Positions 17,394 to 26,402 of a stretch of DNA of 49,632 bases are shown in pieces (within the stretch, counting starts at the first letter, position 1; each line of letters begins with the position of its first letter). Position numbers and translations under genes: made by a program. The DNA is from DASRQK01 sp964436635 (GTDB lineage Bacteria > Bacteroidota > Bacteroidia > Sphingobacteriales > Sphingobacteriaceae): contig CAYTDM010000018.1 of the NCBI GenBank assembly GCA_964436635.1, positions 1 to 49,632 of the forward strand, in the 5' to 3' direction. The notes below the pieces were generated by a model. It was given only the letters and a program-made list of their open reading frames with translations, searched no databases and was not told the origin of the DNA.

Positions 17394-19304
17394 ATGAGTG
17401 ATTCAATAAAACACGAATGCGGAATCGCGCTTATCCGCCTCTTAAAGCCTCTATCTTATTATCAAGAAAAATACGGCACGGCCATGTACGGCGTCAATAA
17501 GTTATACCTATTGATGGAAAAGCAACACAACCGTGGACAAGATGGTGCCGGAATTGCTACTATTAAATTTGATGTCAAACCCGGGAATCGCTACATCAGC
17601 AGATACCGTTCTATGGCACCCAATGCAGTGGCGGATATTTTTGAATATGTACAGAAAAAGTTTTCTGCTGCGCAAAGACTGTATCCGGAACAATTTAAAG
17701 ATAGCCAATGGCTAAAAGATAATTTAAGCTTTACAGGCGAAGTGTTATTAGGCCATTTGAGGTATGGAACACATGGAAAGAACAGCATAGAAAGTTGCCA
17801 TCCTTTTTTACGTCAAAATAATTGGAGAACACGTAATTTAGTCATCGCTGGGAATTTTAACATGACCAATGTCGATGAATTACTGGAACAGTTATATGAA
17901 CTCGGCCAACATCCGAAAGAAAAGGCAGATACGGTAACTGTGCTGGAGAAAATTGGTCACTTTTTGGATTCTGAGAATCAAATTTTATTCGATCAGTTCA
18001 AGAAAGAAGGCCACTCAAACGTTGAAATCTCATCGCTCATCGCAAGAAATTTAGACGTTGCTAAAATATTAAAGCGCTCCGCAAAATCATGGGATGGAGG
18101 GTATACGATTGCGGGAATTTTGGGTCATGGCGACACCTTTGTGATGCGGGATCCAGCAGGAATTCGCCCAGCATTCTATTATCAAGATGACGAAGTTTTG
18201 GTCGTCGCATCTGAGCGCCCAGCCATTCAAACGGCCTTTAATGTAAAATACGAGCACATCCAAGAAATAAAACCTGGACATGCGTTAATCGTGAAACGCG
18301 ATGGAAGAATTTCTGAAGAAGTGTTTAAAGAACCAGTGGAATTGCGTGCATGTTCATTTGAACGCATCTATTTCTCCCGAGGAAGCGACGCAGAGATCTA
18401 CCAAGAACGTAAACAATTAGGTAAACTTTTATGCCCACAGGTGTTAAAGGCCATCGATTATAACATTAAAGACACCGTGTTTTCTTACATTCCAAACACC
18501 GCAGAAGTCTCCTTTTTCGGGATGTCAGAAGGTGTCAGCAGTTATGTGAGGAATTTACAAAAGGAAACCCTGTTAAATCGTGCGGATAAAGTTTCTGACG
18601 AGGAAATGAATGAGATGCTCAGCATCACACCTCGTTTTGAAAAATTAAATATCAAAGACGCCAAATTGCGTACATTTATCACACAAGACGCAGATCGTCA
18701 AGACATGGTTCAACACGTGTACGACACGACTTACGGCATTGTTAGAGACCACGAGGATACCATTGTAGCGATGGACGATTCCATTGTTCGTGGAACGACC
18801 TTAAAGCAAAGTATTTTAACCATTTTAGACCGATTAAATCCTAAGAAAATTATTGTGGTTTCTTCGGCTCCGCAAATCCGTTATCCAGATTGCTATGGCA
18901 TTGATATGTCAAGAATGGGAGAATTCGTGGCCTTTGAGGCAGCGATTTCTTTGCTATACAAAAACAATAAGGACCACATCATTAAAGATGTATATCAGAA
19001 ATGTGTGGCATCCATGTCCTTACCAAAAGAGCAAGTGGAAAACTACGTAAAGAAAATTTACGAGCCATTTAGCGATGATGAGATTTCGCAAGAAATTTCT
19101 ACCATTATTAAAGGTGCACATATTAAAGCCGATGTGCATGTAATCTTCCAAACCTTGGATAATTTACATAAAGCCTGTCCAAACCATTTGGGAGATTGGT
19201 ATTTCTCAGGAGACTATCCAACCCCAGGAGGAAATCGGGTAGTGAATAAGGCATTTATGAATTGGGTGGAAGGGAAAAACGTCAGAGCGTACTTTAGTGC
19301 ATAA
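17394..19304 (+). CDS. Long amidophosphoribosyltransferase paralogue (PurF-like, Ntn-type glutaminase plus PRTase)
   Basis: A 636-residue protein, clearly longer than ordinary PurF (about 470-510). With ATG at 17394 it begins MSDSIKHECGIALI, so Cys9 would be the Ntn nucleophile after removal of eight residues; a TTG at 17346 would add a non-homologous leader. The glutaminase half shows HNRGQDGAG (45-53) and GHLRYGTHG (120-128). The phosphoribosyltransferase half has the PRPP loop DDSIVRGTT (461-469). The usual oxyanion motif HNGN reads GNFN (153-156), keeping the Asn but replacing the Gly by Phe. There is a C-terminal extension of about 100 residues with no known domain. The family is certain. 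Whether it makes phosphoribosylamine or does another amidotransfer is open, so no gene symbol is given. Confidence 0.85.
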   Translation: MSDSIKHECGIALIRLLKPLSYYQEKYGTAMYGVNKLYLLMEKQHNRGQDGAGIATIKFDVKPGNRYISRYRSMAPNAVADIFEYVQKKFSAAQRLYPEQFKDSQWLKDNLSFTGEVLLGHLRYGTHGKNSIESCHPFLRQNNWRTRNLVIAGNFNMTNVDELLEQLYELGQHPKEKADTVTVLEKIGHFLDSENQILFDQFKKEGHSNVEISSLIARNLDVAKILKRSAKSWDGGYTIAGILGHGDTFVMRDPAGIRPAFYYQDDEVLVVASERPAIQTAFNVKYEHIQEIKPGHALIVKRDGRISEEVFKEPVELRACSFERIYFSRGSDAEIYQERKQLGKLLCPQVLKAIDYNIKDTVFSYIPNTAEVSFFGMSEGVSSYVRNLQKETLLNRADKVSDEEMNEMLSITPRFEKLNIKDAKLRTFITQDADRQDMVQHVYDTTYGIVRDHEDTIVAMDDSIVRGTTLKQSILTILDRLNPKKIIVVSSAPQIRYPDCYGIDMSRMGEFVAFEAAISLLYKNNKDHIIKDVYQKCVASMSLPKEQVENYVKKIYEPFSDDEISQEISTIIKGAHIKADVHVIFQTLDNLHKACPNHLGDWYFSGDYPTPGGNRVVNKAFMNWVEGKNVRAYFSA

Positions 19305-19394
19305 ATTATAAGCGAATCAAATTCCTTGGATTAACATGTAATTCTCTACGAACCCTTTCACAGATTTTTGATATATTGACAAAAATTTGTGTTT

Positions 19395-21464
19395 ATGCGG
19401 AATATGACCGATCATCTCAAAGATGTGCTTGATGTGCCATTGAGTAATCCGGTTTTGGTATTTACTTTAATCCTGTTTATTATTTTGCTATCTCCCATTT
19501 TATTGAGGAGAATCAAAATTCCGGGCATTATCGGGTTAATTTTATCCGGAGTGTTAATCGGTCCGCATGGCTTGCACCTGCTTGAAAAAAATTCTGCAGT
19601 CGACCTATTTTCTACCATTGGGTTATTATACATCATGTTCATTGCCGGTTTGGAATTGGATATGAATGAATTTCGTAAGACCAAGCACAAAAGCATAACA
19701 TTTGGATTTTTCACCTTCCTCATTCCCATTTTAATTGGATTTCCCATTTGTTATTACCTTTTGGGATATGATGTTTTAGGAAGCACCTTAATTTCGAGTA
19801 TGTTTGCGACGCATACCTTAGTCGCATATCCAGTCGTGAACAGTTACGGTATTTCTAAAAACGAGGCGGTGGCCATCACCATTGGCGGTACCATCTTAAC
19901 AGATACTGCGGTCTTAATTATTTTGGCTGTTTTGATCGGGGCTTCTCAAGGTCAATTAGATCAAAGCTTTTGGCTCACTTTAGGTATTTCCATGACCATT
20001 TTCTTGTTAATCATGTTCGGCCTCATTCCGCGCATCGCAAAATGGTTTTTCGAGCGGGTCGAAGGAGAGAAAACAGCCCATTTTATTTTCGTTTTGTTTG
20101 TGGTTTTTTGTGCGGCCTTTATGGCTGAATTAGCTGGTCTGGAGCATATTATCGGTGCGTTCGTAGCCGGACTGGCACTGAATAAATTGATCCCGCATTC
20201 CTCTGCCTTGATGAACCGCATTGAATTTAGTGGGAATGCTTTATTTATTCCATTCTTTTTAATCAGTGTCGGGATGATAGTCGATGTAAGCGTGCTTTTA
20301 AAAGGGCCGATGGCCATTTACATTGCAGCTGTTTTGACCATTGCGGCTTTGGCTGGGAAATGGATAGCGGCTTGGGTCACCCAAAAGATTTTCCGATACA
20401 GCAATGCACAAAGGCAAGTAATATTTGGTTTAAGTGGTGCACACGCTGCCGCCACATTAGCAGTGATTATGGTAGGTTTCAACTATGGAATTATAGATGA
20501 AAATGTGTTGAATGGAACCATTATTCTGATCTTAGTGACATGCATGGTGGCGACCCTTGTAACTGAAAATGCTTCTAAAAAAGTGGTGCTTTCCGGAGAG
20601 CAGGATACCAGTTCTATGGAGGATGGAAGAACCTTGTTAGAAGAGCAACTGGTGCTGCCTATTGCGAATCTGAACAACATGGAATCCCTGTTGGATTTTG
20701 CCACGCTCATTAAAAATAAGAAATCTCATTTCCCTTTAACGGTGTTGACGGTGGTTCAAAACAACGAAATGGCGGAGAATAACTTGAAGAAGGCTCGAAA
20801 AAACCTCGATTCCACCGTGAAATATGCTGCTGGCAGTGAAATTCTCGTAGATATGATGGCCACCATCGACATGAACATCGCGAGTGGTATCAGTCGAGCA
20901 GCGCGTGAGCTGAGTGCTGATGGTATCATCTTAGGTTGGCCAAGCAAACCCAGCATCATTGAAAAGATGGTCGGAGAACGGACAGAAAGCATCCTAAGCC
21001 GTACCGACACCAACTTGTTCATGTGCGAATTTAACCGTTCCCTGGTGACGCATAAAAGGATTGCGGTCATTGCGCCACCTTTATCGGAATCAGAATTGGG
21101 CTTCGACTTTTGGTTAGAGAAAGTGTTTCGTTTAAGCCAAGAATTAACGATTGGAATTCTTTTTATTTGCGATCAGCGCACACAACAAGCCATCCTCCAA
21201 TATGCAGCAGCCAACAAGTTAGCTGCCCGCACCCAATTTGAAAACTTATCGAATTGGGATGAATTAGCAGAAGTTAAAAAATTCACACAAGAAGGCGACC
21301 TCCTTGTGTTTGTATCGGCAAGGGAAGGTGAAGTATCGCATCGAACAGCCCTTATCGGCTTGCCATTGAAACTTTCTCGGCTATACCAACATTATAACCG
21401 AATTTTAATATATCCTTCTCGTCGACCAAGTTATTTATCGGACGAATACGAATTAACGATTTAA
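19395..21464 (+). CDS. CPA2-family cation/proton antiporter with cytoplasmic stress-protein-like domain
   Basis: A 689-residue membrane protein exchanging Na+ or K+ for H+. Residues about 15-395 contain some 12-13 membrane helices with family motifs: GLLYIMFIAGLELD, GGTILTDTAVLIILAV and ELAGLEHIIGAFVAGLALN. Residues about 410-690 are soluble and resemble universal-stress-protein repeats (LPIANLNNMESLLDFATLI, then ADGIILGWPSKPS), which often sense nucleotides in this family. Start choice lies between GTG 19389, ATG 19395 and ATG 19404; 19395 is taken. Its stop codon falls in an 18-bp tandem duplication shared with the convergent ChaN-like gene. Confidence 0.9.
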   Translation: MRNMTDHLKDVLDVPLSNPVLVFTLILFIILLSPILLRRIKIPGIIGLILSGVLIGPHGLHLLEKNSAVDLFSTIGLLYIMFIAGLELDMNEFRKTKHKSITFGFFTFLIPILIGFPICYYLLGYDVLGSTLISSMFATHTLVAYPVVNSYGISKNEAVAITIGGTILTDTAVLIILAVLIGASQGQLDQSFWLTLGISMTIFLLIMFGLIPRIAKWFFERVEGEKTAHFIFVLFVVFCAAFMAELAGLEHIIGAFVAGLALNKLIPHSSALMNRIEFSGNALFIPFFLISVGMIVDVSVLLKGPMAIYIAAVLTIAALAGKWIAAWVTQKIFRYSNAQRQVIFGLSGAHAAATLAVIMVGFNYGIIDENVLNGTIILILVTCMVATLVTENASKKVVLSGEQDTSSMEDGRTLLEEQLVLPIANLNNMESLLDFATLIKNKKSHFPLTVLTVVQNNEMAENNLKKARKNLDSTVKYAAGSEILVDMMATIDMNIASGISRAARELSADGIILGWPSKPSIIEKMVGERTESILSRTDTNLFMCEFNRSLVTHKRIAVIAPPLSESELGFDFWLEKVFRLSQELTIGILFICDQRTQQAILQYAAANKLAARTQFENLSNWDELAEVKKFTQEGDLLVFVSAREGEVSHRTALIGLPLKLSRLYQHYNRILIYPSRRPSYLSDEYELTI

Positions 21465-21490
21465 GGACTGACTTTGATTTAAGGACTGAC
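21458..21490. repeat. 18-bp tandem duplication carrying the stop codons of two convergent genes
   Basis: GATTTAAGGACTGAC appears at 21458-21472 and again at 21476-21490, separated by TTT (period 18). The first copy holds the TAA of the plus-strand antiporter gene; the second holds the TAA (complement of TTA 21479-21481) of the minus-strand ChaN-like gene. Both genes therefore end inside copies of one sequence. Confidence 0.85.
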
Positions 21491-22321
21491 AAAGGTGTAG
21501 TCCGCCGTTTGAAAATCTTCCTTAGAAAGCGCTTTGTCGGCTTGCTTCTGAATCGTGGTTAATAAAATCAATTCATTTGATTTTAGACCTTTAATATATG
21601 GGACGATCCCCTCCCCATTGGTGGAATGGTACGCACCGTGCACATGGAACATCACTTGCCCTTTTTTCTTCATATACCGTGAAATCCATTCCCCCATCGT
21701 CGCATCTTTCAACGCTTGAGATGCGATAAAATTTTGTGCACTGTGATCCGGCAACATGCTCGCCATGGACTTATAGCTTTCTAATTCCCAATCAATTTTG
21801 AATGGCAATTTCACCATCCACTTTTTCTCTGATTTTTTTACACGATTTAACGCATCCACACCTTGGTGATAGACCGTATTTGCATAGCGACGAGGCACAT
21901 TGCTTGCGACCACCTGTAAGCCATTTTCGCGCGCATATTCCACCAGCGGTTTATAGTCTTTTTGATAATTGTTCCAAACCCTTGCCTCGGTTTCAAAACT
22001 CCGTTGATTAATAATGCCACTGAAATATTCATCCAAGATATGTTGAACATCTGTTTCAAACATTTCCATTCCCAAAATCAATTGTTTGCCATGCACCTTG
22101 TGTAGATGTTGCAACAGGATAAATTCCACTTCATGTGCCAATGGATTCCCATGAAGCTCTCCGAAAAAAACGTATTTTTTATCCTCCGTAGCCTTCAGCA
22201 CCGCTTCGAGCGAAACACGTTCACCGGATCTATTATACACTTCTATTTCATTCGTATTTGGCTGCGCAAAAAGCTTCATGCTGACCAGCATCAGGCTTAG
22301 CATTAGAATAATTGGTCTCAT
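21479..22321 (-). CDS. ChaN-like protein (haem-binding / Tiki-fold family), exported
   Basis: A 280-residue protein of the ChaN family (PF04187). ATG at 22321 gives a clean signal peptide (MRPIILMLSLMLVSMKLFAQ, cleavage near residue 20). The longer frame back to 22462 would overlap the divergent symporter gene and bury the signal, so it is rejected. The family motif GELHGNPLAHE (54-64) lies close to the N-terminus, and HVHGAYHS near the C-terminus supplies conserved histidines. ChaN of Campylobacter binds haem and is linked to iron uptake; the wider superfamily includes TraB/Tiki-type metalloproteases. The domain is clear, the function is not. Confidence 0.85.
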   Translation of the reverse strand: MRPIILMLSLMLVSMKLFAQPNTNEIEVYNRSGERVSLEAVLKATEDKKYVFFGELHGNPLAHEVEFILLQHLHKVHGKQLILGMEMFETDVQHILDEYFSGIINQRSFETEARVWNNYQKDYKPLVEYARENGLQVVASNVPRRYANTVYHQGVDALNRVKKSEKKWMVKLPFKIDWELESYKSMASMLPDHSAQNFIASQALKDATMGEWISRYMKKKGQVMFHVHGAYHSTNGEGIVPYIKGLKSNELILLTTIQKQADKALSKEDFQTADYTFVSP

Positions 22322-22390
22322 ATCTCGTAAAAGTAGCAAATTATTCATAAATAAATATGTTATTTTTGTCCACAAACTAACCCAACCTGA

Positions 22391-23644
22391 ATGAAAAAGA
22401 TTCGTAAACACCTTTATATTCAAGTGCTGATTGCCATCTTTATTGGAATTTTGATCGGTCATTTTTTTCCCGAAATAGGCGTGGCATTAAAGCCCTTAGG
22501 AGATGGTTTTATAAAAATGATCAAAATGATCATTGCCCCATTAATATTTTGCAGCATTGTGTTGGGGATTTCAGGGATGCAAAATGTGAAAAAAATCGGC
22601 TCTATTGGTGGAATATCTATGCTCTACTTTCAACTTAGTACTTGGGTAGCGATGAGCATTGCTTTGTTGGTGGTCAACTTAGCAAAGCCAGGAGCGGGGA
22701 TGAATTTAGATGTCTCTACCTTGGATACCACCCAAGTCAGCTCATTTATTGAAGATGGAAAACAGCAAAGGGGTGTGGTTCAATTTCTTTTAGACATCAT
22801 TCCAGAAAATGTATTTGCAGCCATGGTGAATGGAAACATCTTGCAAGTGTTGTTTTTTGCAGTGTTATTCGGGTTTGCACTATCCAAAATTAACGAGCGT
22901 GCGGAACCGATTAAGGCCGCTTTACAATCGTTTTTAGATGGAATATTTGTCGTCATTAAAATGATTATGAAATTGGCTCCTTTAGGAGCCATGGGTGCGA
23001 TCGGTTTCACGGTTGGAAAGTATGGCTTAGGGGTGTTAAAAACCCTCGGCATCTTTATGTTTTGGTTTTATGTAGCTTGTTTGATCTATATTTTTATTTT
23101 CTTGGGAATCCTATTGTATCGATATAAGATCAGTATTTGGCGATTTCTGGGATTCATTAAAGAAGAATTGTTAATTGTGTTAGGAACCTCTTCGTCTGAA
23201 TCGGTGCTGCCCGCCCTGATGGAAAAATTTGAGCGAGCCGGAGTGAACGGTCCATTGGTTCGATTAGTTATTCCCACAGGCTATTCCTTTAATTTGGATG
23301 GTACAGCGATTTACCTTACCATGGCAGCTATATTTTTAGCACAGGCCTTAGGAATACAGATGTCTTTTGGCGATCAATTGTTTTTATTATTTGTGTTAAC
23401 CTTCACCTCTAATGGAGCTGCAGGCGTCACAGGTAGTGGATTTATCATTTTAGCCGCTTCCCTACCAGTAATCGGTAATATCCCCATTGAAGCCATTGCA
23501 TTAATTTTTGGAATTGATCGATTTATGAGTGAAGCACGGGCATTAACCAATATGGTTGGTAATTCAGCAGCGACCATTCTTTTGGCCATATGGCAAAAAG
23601 AAGTGGATCTTGATAAGTTTCAAACAGAATTAACCGAATCTTAA
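22391..23644 (+). CDS. Dicarboxylate/amino acid:cation symporter (DAACS family, GltP/DctA-like)
   Basis: A 417-residue inner-membrane transporter that takes up glutamate, aspartate or C4-dicarboxylates with Na+ or H+. It has eight membrane helices and two re-entrant loops. Diagnostic motifs are the serine-rich hairpin GTSSSESVLPALMEKFERAG, then PTGYSFNLDGTAIYLT, and the C-terminal ALIFGIDRFMSEARALTNMV with the substrate-binding Asp/Arg/Asn. The divergent ChaN-like gene starts 69 bp away; a TAnnTTTG-like box (TATTTTTG, 22361-22368) may be its promoter. It ends 4 bp from the convergent ribF stop. Exact substrate not determinable. Confidence 0.95.
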   Translation: MKKIRKHLYIQVLIAIFIGILIGHFFPEIGVALKPLGDGFIKMIKMIIAPLIFCSIVLGISGMQNVKKIGSIGGISMLYFQLSTWVAMSIALLVVNLAKPGAGMNLDVSTLDTTQVSSFIEDGKQQRGVVQFLLDIIPENVFAAMVNGNILQVLFFAVLFGFALSKINERAEPIKAALQSFLDGIFVVIKMIMKLAPLGAMGAIGFTVGKYGLGVLKTLGIFMFWFYVACLIYIFIFLGILLYRYKISIWRFLGFIKEELLIVLGTSSSESVLPALMEKFERAGVNGPLVRLVIPTGYSFNLDGTAIYLTMAAIFLAQALGIQMSFGDQLFLLFVLTFTSNGAAGVTGSGFIILAASLPVIGNIPIEAIALIFGIDRFMSEARALTNMVGNSAATILLAIWQKEVDLDKFQTELTES

Positions 23645-23648
23645 GCTG

Positions 23649-24623
23649 TTAAACGCCTAAAAGCGATTTGGTTTTCGCCTCATCTTGTTGCATTTGTGCG
23701 ATCATTTCTTCCATGGAATCGAATCGTTGATCTGGACGAATGAAGTCCAAGAAATCCACTTGTAAGGTCTGATCATATAGGTCTCCAGAAAAATCAAATA
23801 GATTCACCTCGATGCTGCGGCCCACACCATCAATGGTAGGACGATTTCCGATGTAACCCATGCCAAAAAATGTTTGTTTCGCAGTAGTCTGGATGAATTC
23901 ACCTGTTTCAATCGTAGGGCAATCAATTATTCGTGCCCGAATCGCATAAATTCCATAAGCTGGAATTAATTTATGAGATTCATAGACCTGCAAATTCGCA
24001 GTTGGGAAACCAATTTTTCTTCCTAATTGATTTCCTCGAATTACTTTGCCAGTGATATGGAATGGATAACCTAAGGACAGGTTTGCGGTAGCCATATCCC
24101 CTTTAATTAACGCTTCTCTAATCCGCGTCGAGGAAACCGCCACATCGTTAATGTCTTGTTCAGGTATTTGTTCAACCTTATAACCATAAATTTTAGAGAA
24201 TTCGGCCAATTCTTTCATAGAACCTAACCGGTCTTTGCCAAAGCGATGGTCATAGCCGACGATCAATATTTTCGTGCCAATTTTCCCTACTAATACATCG
24301 CGAATATAACCTTCAGGATGTTGGTTTGAAAAATCTCTTGTAAATGGTGTGATGATTAAGTGATCGATTCCAGCTTCATTCAGCAGCGAAACCTTTTCAT
24401 GTAAATCGTTAATTAAACGTATACTATCATCCTCAGGATGCAAAATAAGTCGAGGGTGTGGGAAAAATGTCAACAGCACCGTTTCACCATTAATTTCAGC
24501 TGCCTTTGCCTTTAGGGTACTAATGATTTTTTGGTGGCCAAAATGCACGCCATCAAAGGTTCCGATGGTTACCACCGCCTTTTCTAAAGGGATAAAGTCG
24601 TCTAAACTTCTATATATTTTCAT
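23649..24623 (-). CDS. ribF: Bifunctional riboflavin kinase / FAD synthetase
   Basis: Converts riboflavin to FMN and FMN to FAD. ATG at 24623 (MKIYRSLDDF) gives 324 residues, normal for RibF; the frame opens 7 codons earlier but that stretch is inside truB. The N-terminal FAD synthetase domain has GTFDGVHFGH (21-30), with GYDHRFGKDRLGS further on. The C-terminal riboflavin kinase domain has GKVIRGNQLGRKIGFPTANL and GMGYIGNRPT. The start overlaps the end of truB by 14 bp, so translation is probably coupled. There is no leader and therefore no FMN riboswitch. Confidence 0.97.
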   Translation of the reverse strand: MKIYRSLDDFIPLEKAVVTIGTFDGVHFGHQKIISTLKAKAAEINGETVLLTFFPHPRLILHPEDDSIRLINDLHEKVSLLNEAGIDHLIITPFTRDFSNQHPEGYIRDVLVGKIGTKILIVGYDHRFGKDRLGSMKELAEFSKIYGYKVEQIPEQDINDVAVSSTRIREALIKGDMATANLSLGYPFHITGKVIRGNQLGRKIGFPTANLQVYESHKLIPAYGIYAIRARIIDCPTIETGEFIQTTAKQTFFGMGYIGNRPTIDGVGRSIEVNLFDFSGDLYDQTLQVDFLDFIRPDQRFDSMEEMIAQMQQDEAKTKSLLGV

Positions 24624-25314
24624 ACTTCCCTTCTTTAATAACATGGATTAATTCTTCGAGTTGCCAAGCGTTTTCTACACGAAAATTCCCACTTCCCGTT
24701 CTTCTCAATTCGCTTAAATGCCCTCCACATCCCAGCTTGGCGCCTAAATCATGTGCCAAAGAACGAATATACGTGCCTTTGCTGCATATGACTTTAAACG
24801 AAATGATTGGGAATGCTGCGGTATTGACTTCAAATAATCGAATAGAGACGTTTCTTTTCTTCATAGTGACTTCTTCTCCTCTTCGCGCTTTTTCATACAC
24901 ACGTTCTCCATCTACTTTGATGGCCGAATGTGCAGGAGGAATTTGTTCTATGTCCCCGATAAAGCTGGCCGCTGCCGCCTGAATCATTTCTTCTGTAATG
25001 CCTTTCGTATCGAATTCTTCATCGATCGCTGTTTCCAAATCGTAGGAGGGCGTAGTAGCCCCTAAGGTAATGGTTCCAGTATACTCTTTTTCCTCCGCTT
25101 GAAAGGTGTCGATTTGTTTGGTAAGCTTCCCCGTACAAATGATTAATAATCCTGTAGCTAAAGGATCCAAGGTGCCCGCATGTCCCACCTTCATTTTTGT
25201 GGGCTTTATCGCATTCCGTATTTTATTCACCACATCGAAACTTGTCCAATGTTTAGGTTTGTCCACTAATAGCACTTCACCTACTGCAAAATTAAATCCT
25301 TCTACGCGTTCCAT
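24610..25314 (-). CDS. truB: tRNA pseudouridine(55) synthase
   Basis: Makes pseudouridine 55 in the T loop of tRNAs. At 234 residues it lacks the C-terminal PUA domain of E. coli TruB, as is common in Bacteroidota. The catalytic aspartate is Asp50 in HAGTLDPLATGLL; GTYIRSLAHDLG is the second conserved RNA-binding motif. Order with uppP upstream (26 bp) and ribF downstream (14-bp overlap) is the usual Bacteroidota arrangement. Confidence 0.97.
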   Translation of the reverse strand: MERVEGFNFAVGEVLLVDKPKHWTSFDVVNKIRNAIKPTKMKVGHAGTLDPLATGLLIICTGKLTKQIDTFQAEEKEYTGTITLGATTPSYDLETAIDEEFDTKGITEEMIQAAAASFIGDIEQIPPAHSAIKVDGERVYEKARRGEEVTMKKRNVSIRLFEVNTAAFPIISFKVICSKGTYIRSLAHDLGAKLGCGGHLSELRRTGSGNFRVENAWQLEELIHVIKEGKYENI

Positions 25315-25340
25315 TCTTTAAATTTTGTGAACAAATTCTA

Positions 25341-26135
25341 TCATATAATACTAAGACTTTGACCGGATAACAACATGATAATAATGATGCTTCCAACAAG
25401 AATTCTGTACCAGCCAAAGGCTTTGAATCCATATTTTGAGACTACGCCGATAAAGAATTTGATGGCAAGAATGGCCACTACAAACCCTACGACATTCCCT
25501 AAAATTAGCTGATTAATTTCAACAGAACTGAGCACATGTCCATCGTCAAAATAATCCTTTAATTTAAGTGCTGAGGCTCCGAGCATCATAGGCAAAGCAA
25601 GAAAAAATGAGAATTCAGCTGATGCTTTTCGTGTTAATCCCTGCGTCATTCCACCGACAATGGTACTTGCGGATCTGGAAGTACCAGGAATCATAGCGAG
25701 GCATTGGAATAATCCAATTTTTAATGCTTGCGCATAGGTAATCTGATCTGAGTCATCTTGCACGGGTTTGCTAAACCATTTGTCTACAAACAATAAAAGC
25801 ACGCCGCCCACCACTAACATGACACCTACCGTCAGCGGGCTTTCTAACAGCCCATCGATCACATCACTAAAAAGAAAGCCAATAATCGCTGCAGGTAATG
25901 CAGCCACCACTAACTTGTAATAGAAATCCAGGGATTTAAAGAATCGCTTATAATACAACACCAACACAGAAAGGATCGTGCCTAATTGAATGGTGATCGT
26001 AAATAATTTAACAAATGGAGAGGGAGCTATGCCCATTAAGGCCGTCCCAATAATCATGTGCCCTGTCGAGGATACCGGTAAAAACTCAGTAAGTCCCTCG
26101 ATGATAGCCAATATGACAACTTCAAGTATAGACAT
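25341..26135 (-). CDS. uppP: Undecaprenyl-diphosphatase (UppP/BacA)
   Basis: Dephosphorylates undecaprenyl pyrophosphate at the membrane so that the lipid carrier for peptidoglycan and LPS O-units can be reused; overexpression of the family gives bacitracin resistance. The 264-residue protein is almost all membrane helix. Family motifs are EGLTEFLPVSSTGH (13-26) and PGTSRS (150-155), which hold the catalytic Glu, Ser/His and Arg. It lies 32 bp after the DUF3098 gene. The synthase for the same carrier, uppS, is also in this window at 48814-49557. Confidence 0.97.
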   Translation of the reverse strand: MSILEVVILAIIEGLTEFLPVSSTGHMIIGTALMGIAPSPFVKLFTITIQLGTILSVLVLYYKRFFKSLDFYYKLVVAALPAAIIGFLFSDVIDGLLESPLTVGVMLVVGGVLLLFVDKWFSKPVQDDSDQITYAQALKIGLFQCLAMIPGTSRSASTIVGGMTQGLTRKASAEFSFFLALPMMLGASALKLKDYFDDGHVLSSVEINQLILGNVVGFVVAILAIKFFIGVVSKYGFKAFGWYRILVGSIIIIMLLSGQSLSII

Positions 26136-26167
26136 AAAAGGAATGAATGCGATGTTTTACAAAAGGA

Positions 26168-26398
26168 TTATTCTCCTTTACGTTTCCATAAAATGGCCAC
26201 AACGCCTAATGAAAATCCAATAATGACCACTAAAGGTGCCAAGGTGATTTTTGTAAAACTGTAGATATCCGTGGTGCCCATCATCAGCACGAAGCCAAGA
26301 ATCACGACGATCATGCTTGCGATCAGTAGCTGATAATTTTTCTTACCCATCGGAAATCCAATCGGTTGTTTTGATTTTTCTTTTTTATCTAAAGACAT
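26168..26398 (-). CDS. DUF3098 small membrane protein
   Basis: A 76-residue protein with a charged N-terminus (SLDKKEKSKQ) and two membrane helices (about 23-41 and 52-69) ending in basic KRKGE. The segment PMGKKNYQLLIASM matches DUF3098 proteins, which in Bacteroidota nearly always lie between ftsX and uppP, as here (4 bp after ftsX, 32 bp before uppP). The conserved place suggests a small accessory to FtsX or UppP, but no role is known. Confidence 0.88.
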   Translation of the reverse strand: MSLDKKEKSKQPIGFPMGKKNYQLLIASMIVVILGFVLMMGTTDIYSFTKITLAPLVVIIGFSLGVVAILWKRKGE

Positions 26399-26402
26399 GT
26401 TA

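Noticed and set aside
19412..19747. 111-residue and similar antisense frames inside the antiporter gene
   Set aside because: Long antisense frames are common opposite membrane-protein genes; no independent support.
22322..22462. 47-codon N-terminal extension of the ChaN-like gene
   Set aside because: It would overlap the divergent symporter gene and hide a good signal peptide that begins at 22321.
24623..24650. FMN riboswitch before ribF
   Set aside because: ribF starts inside truB with a 14-bp overlap, so there is no leader in which a riboswitch could fold.
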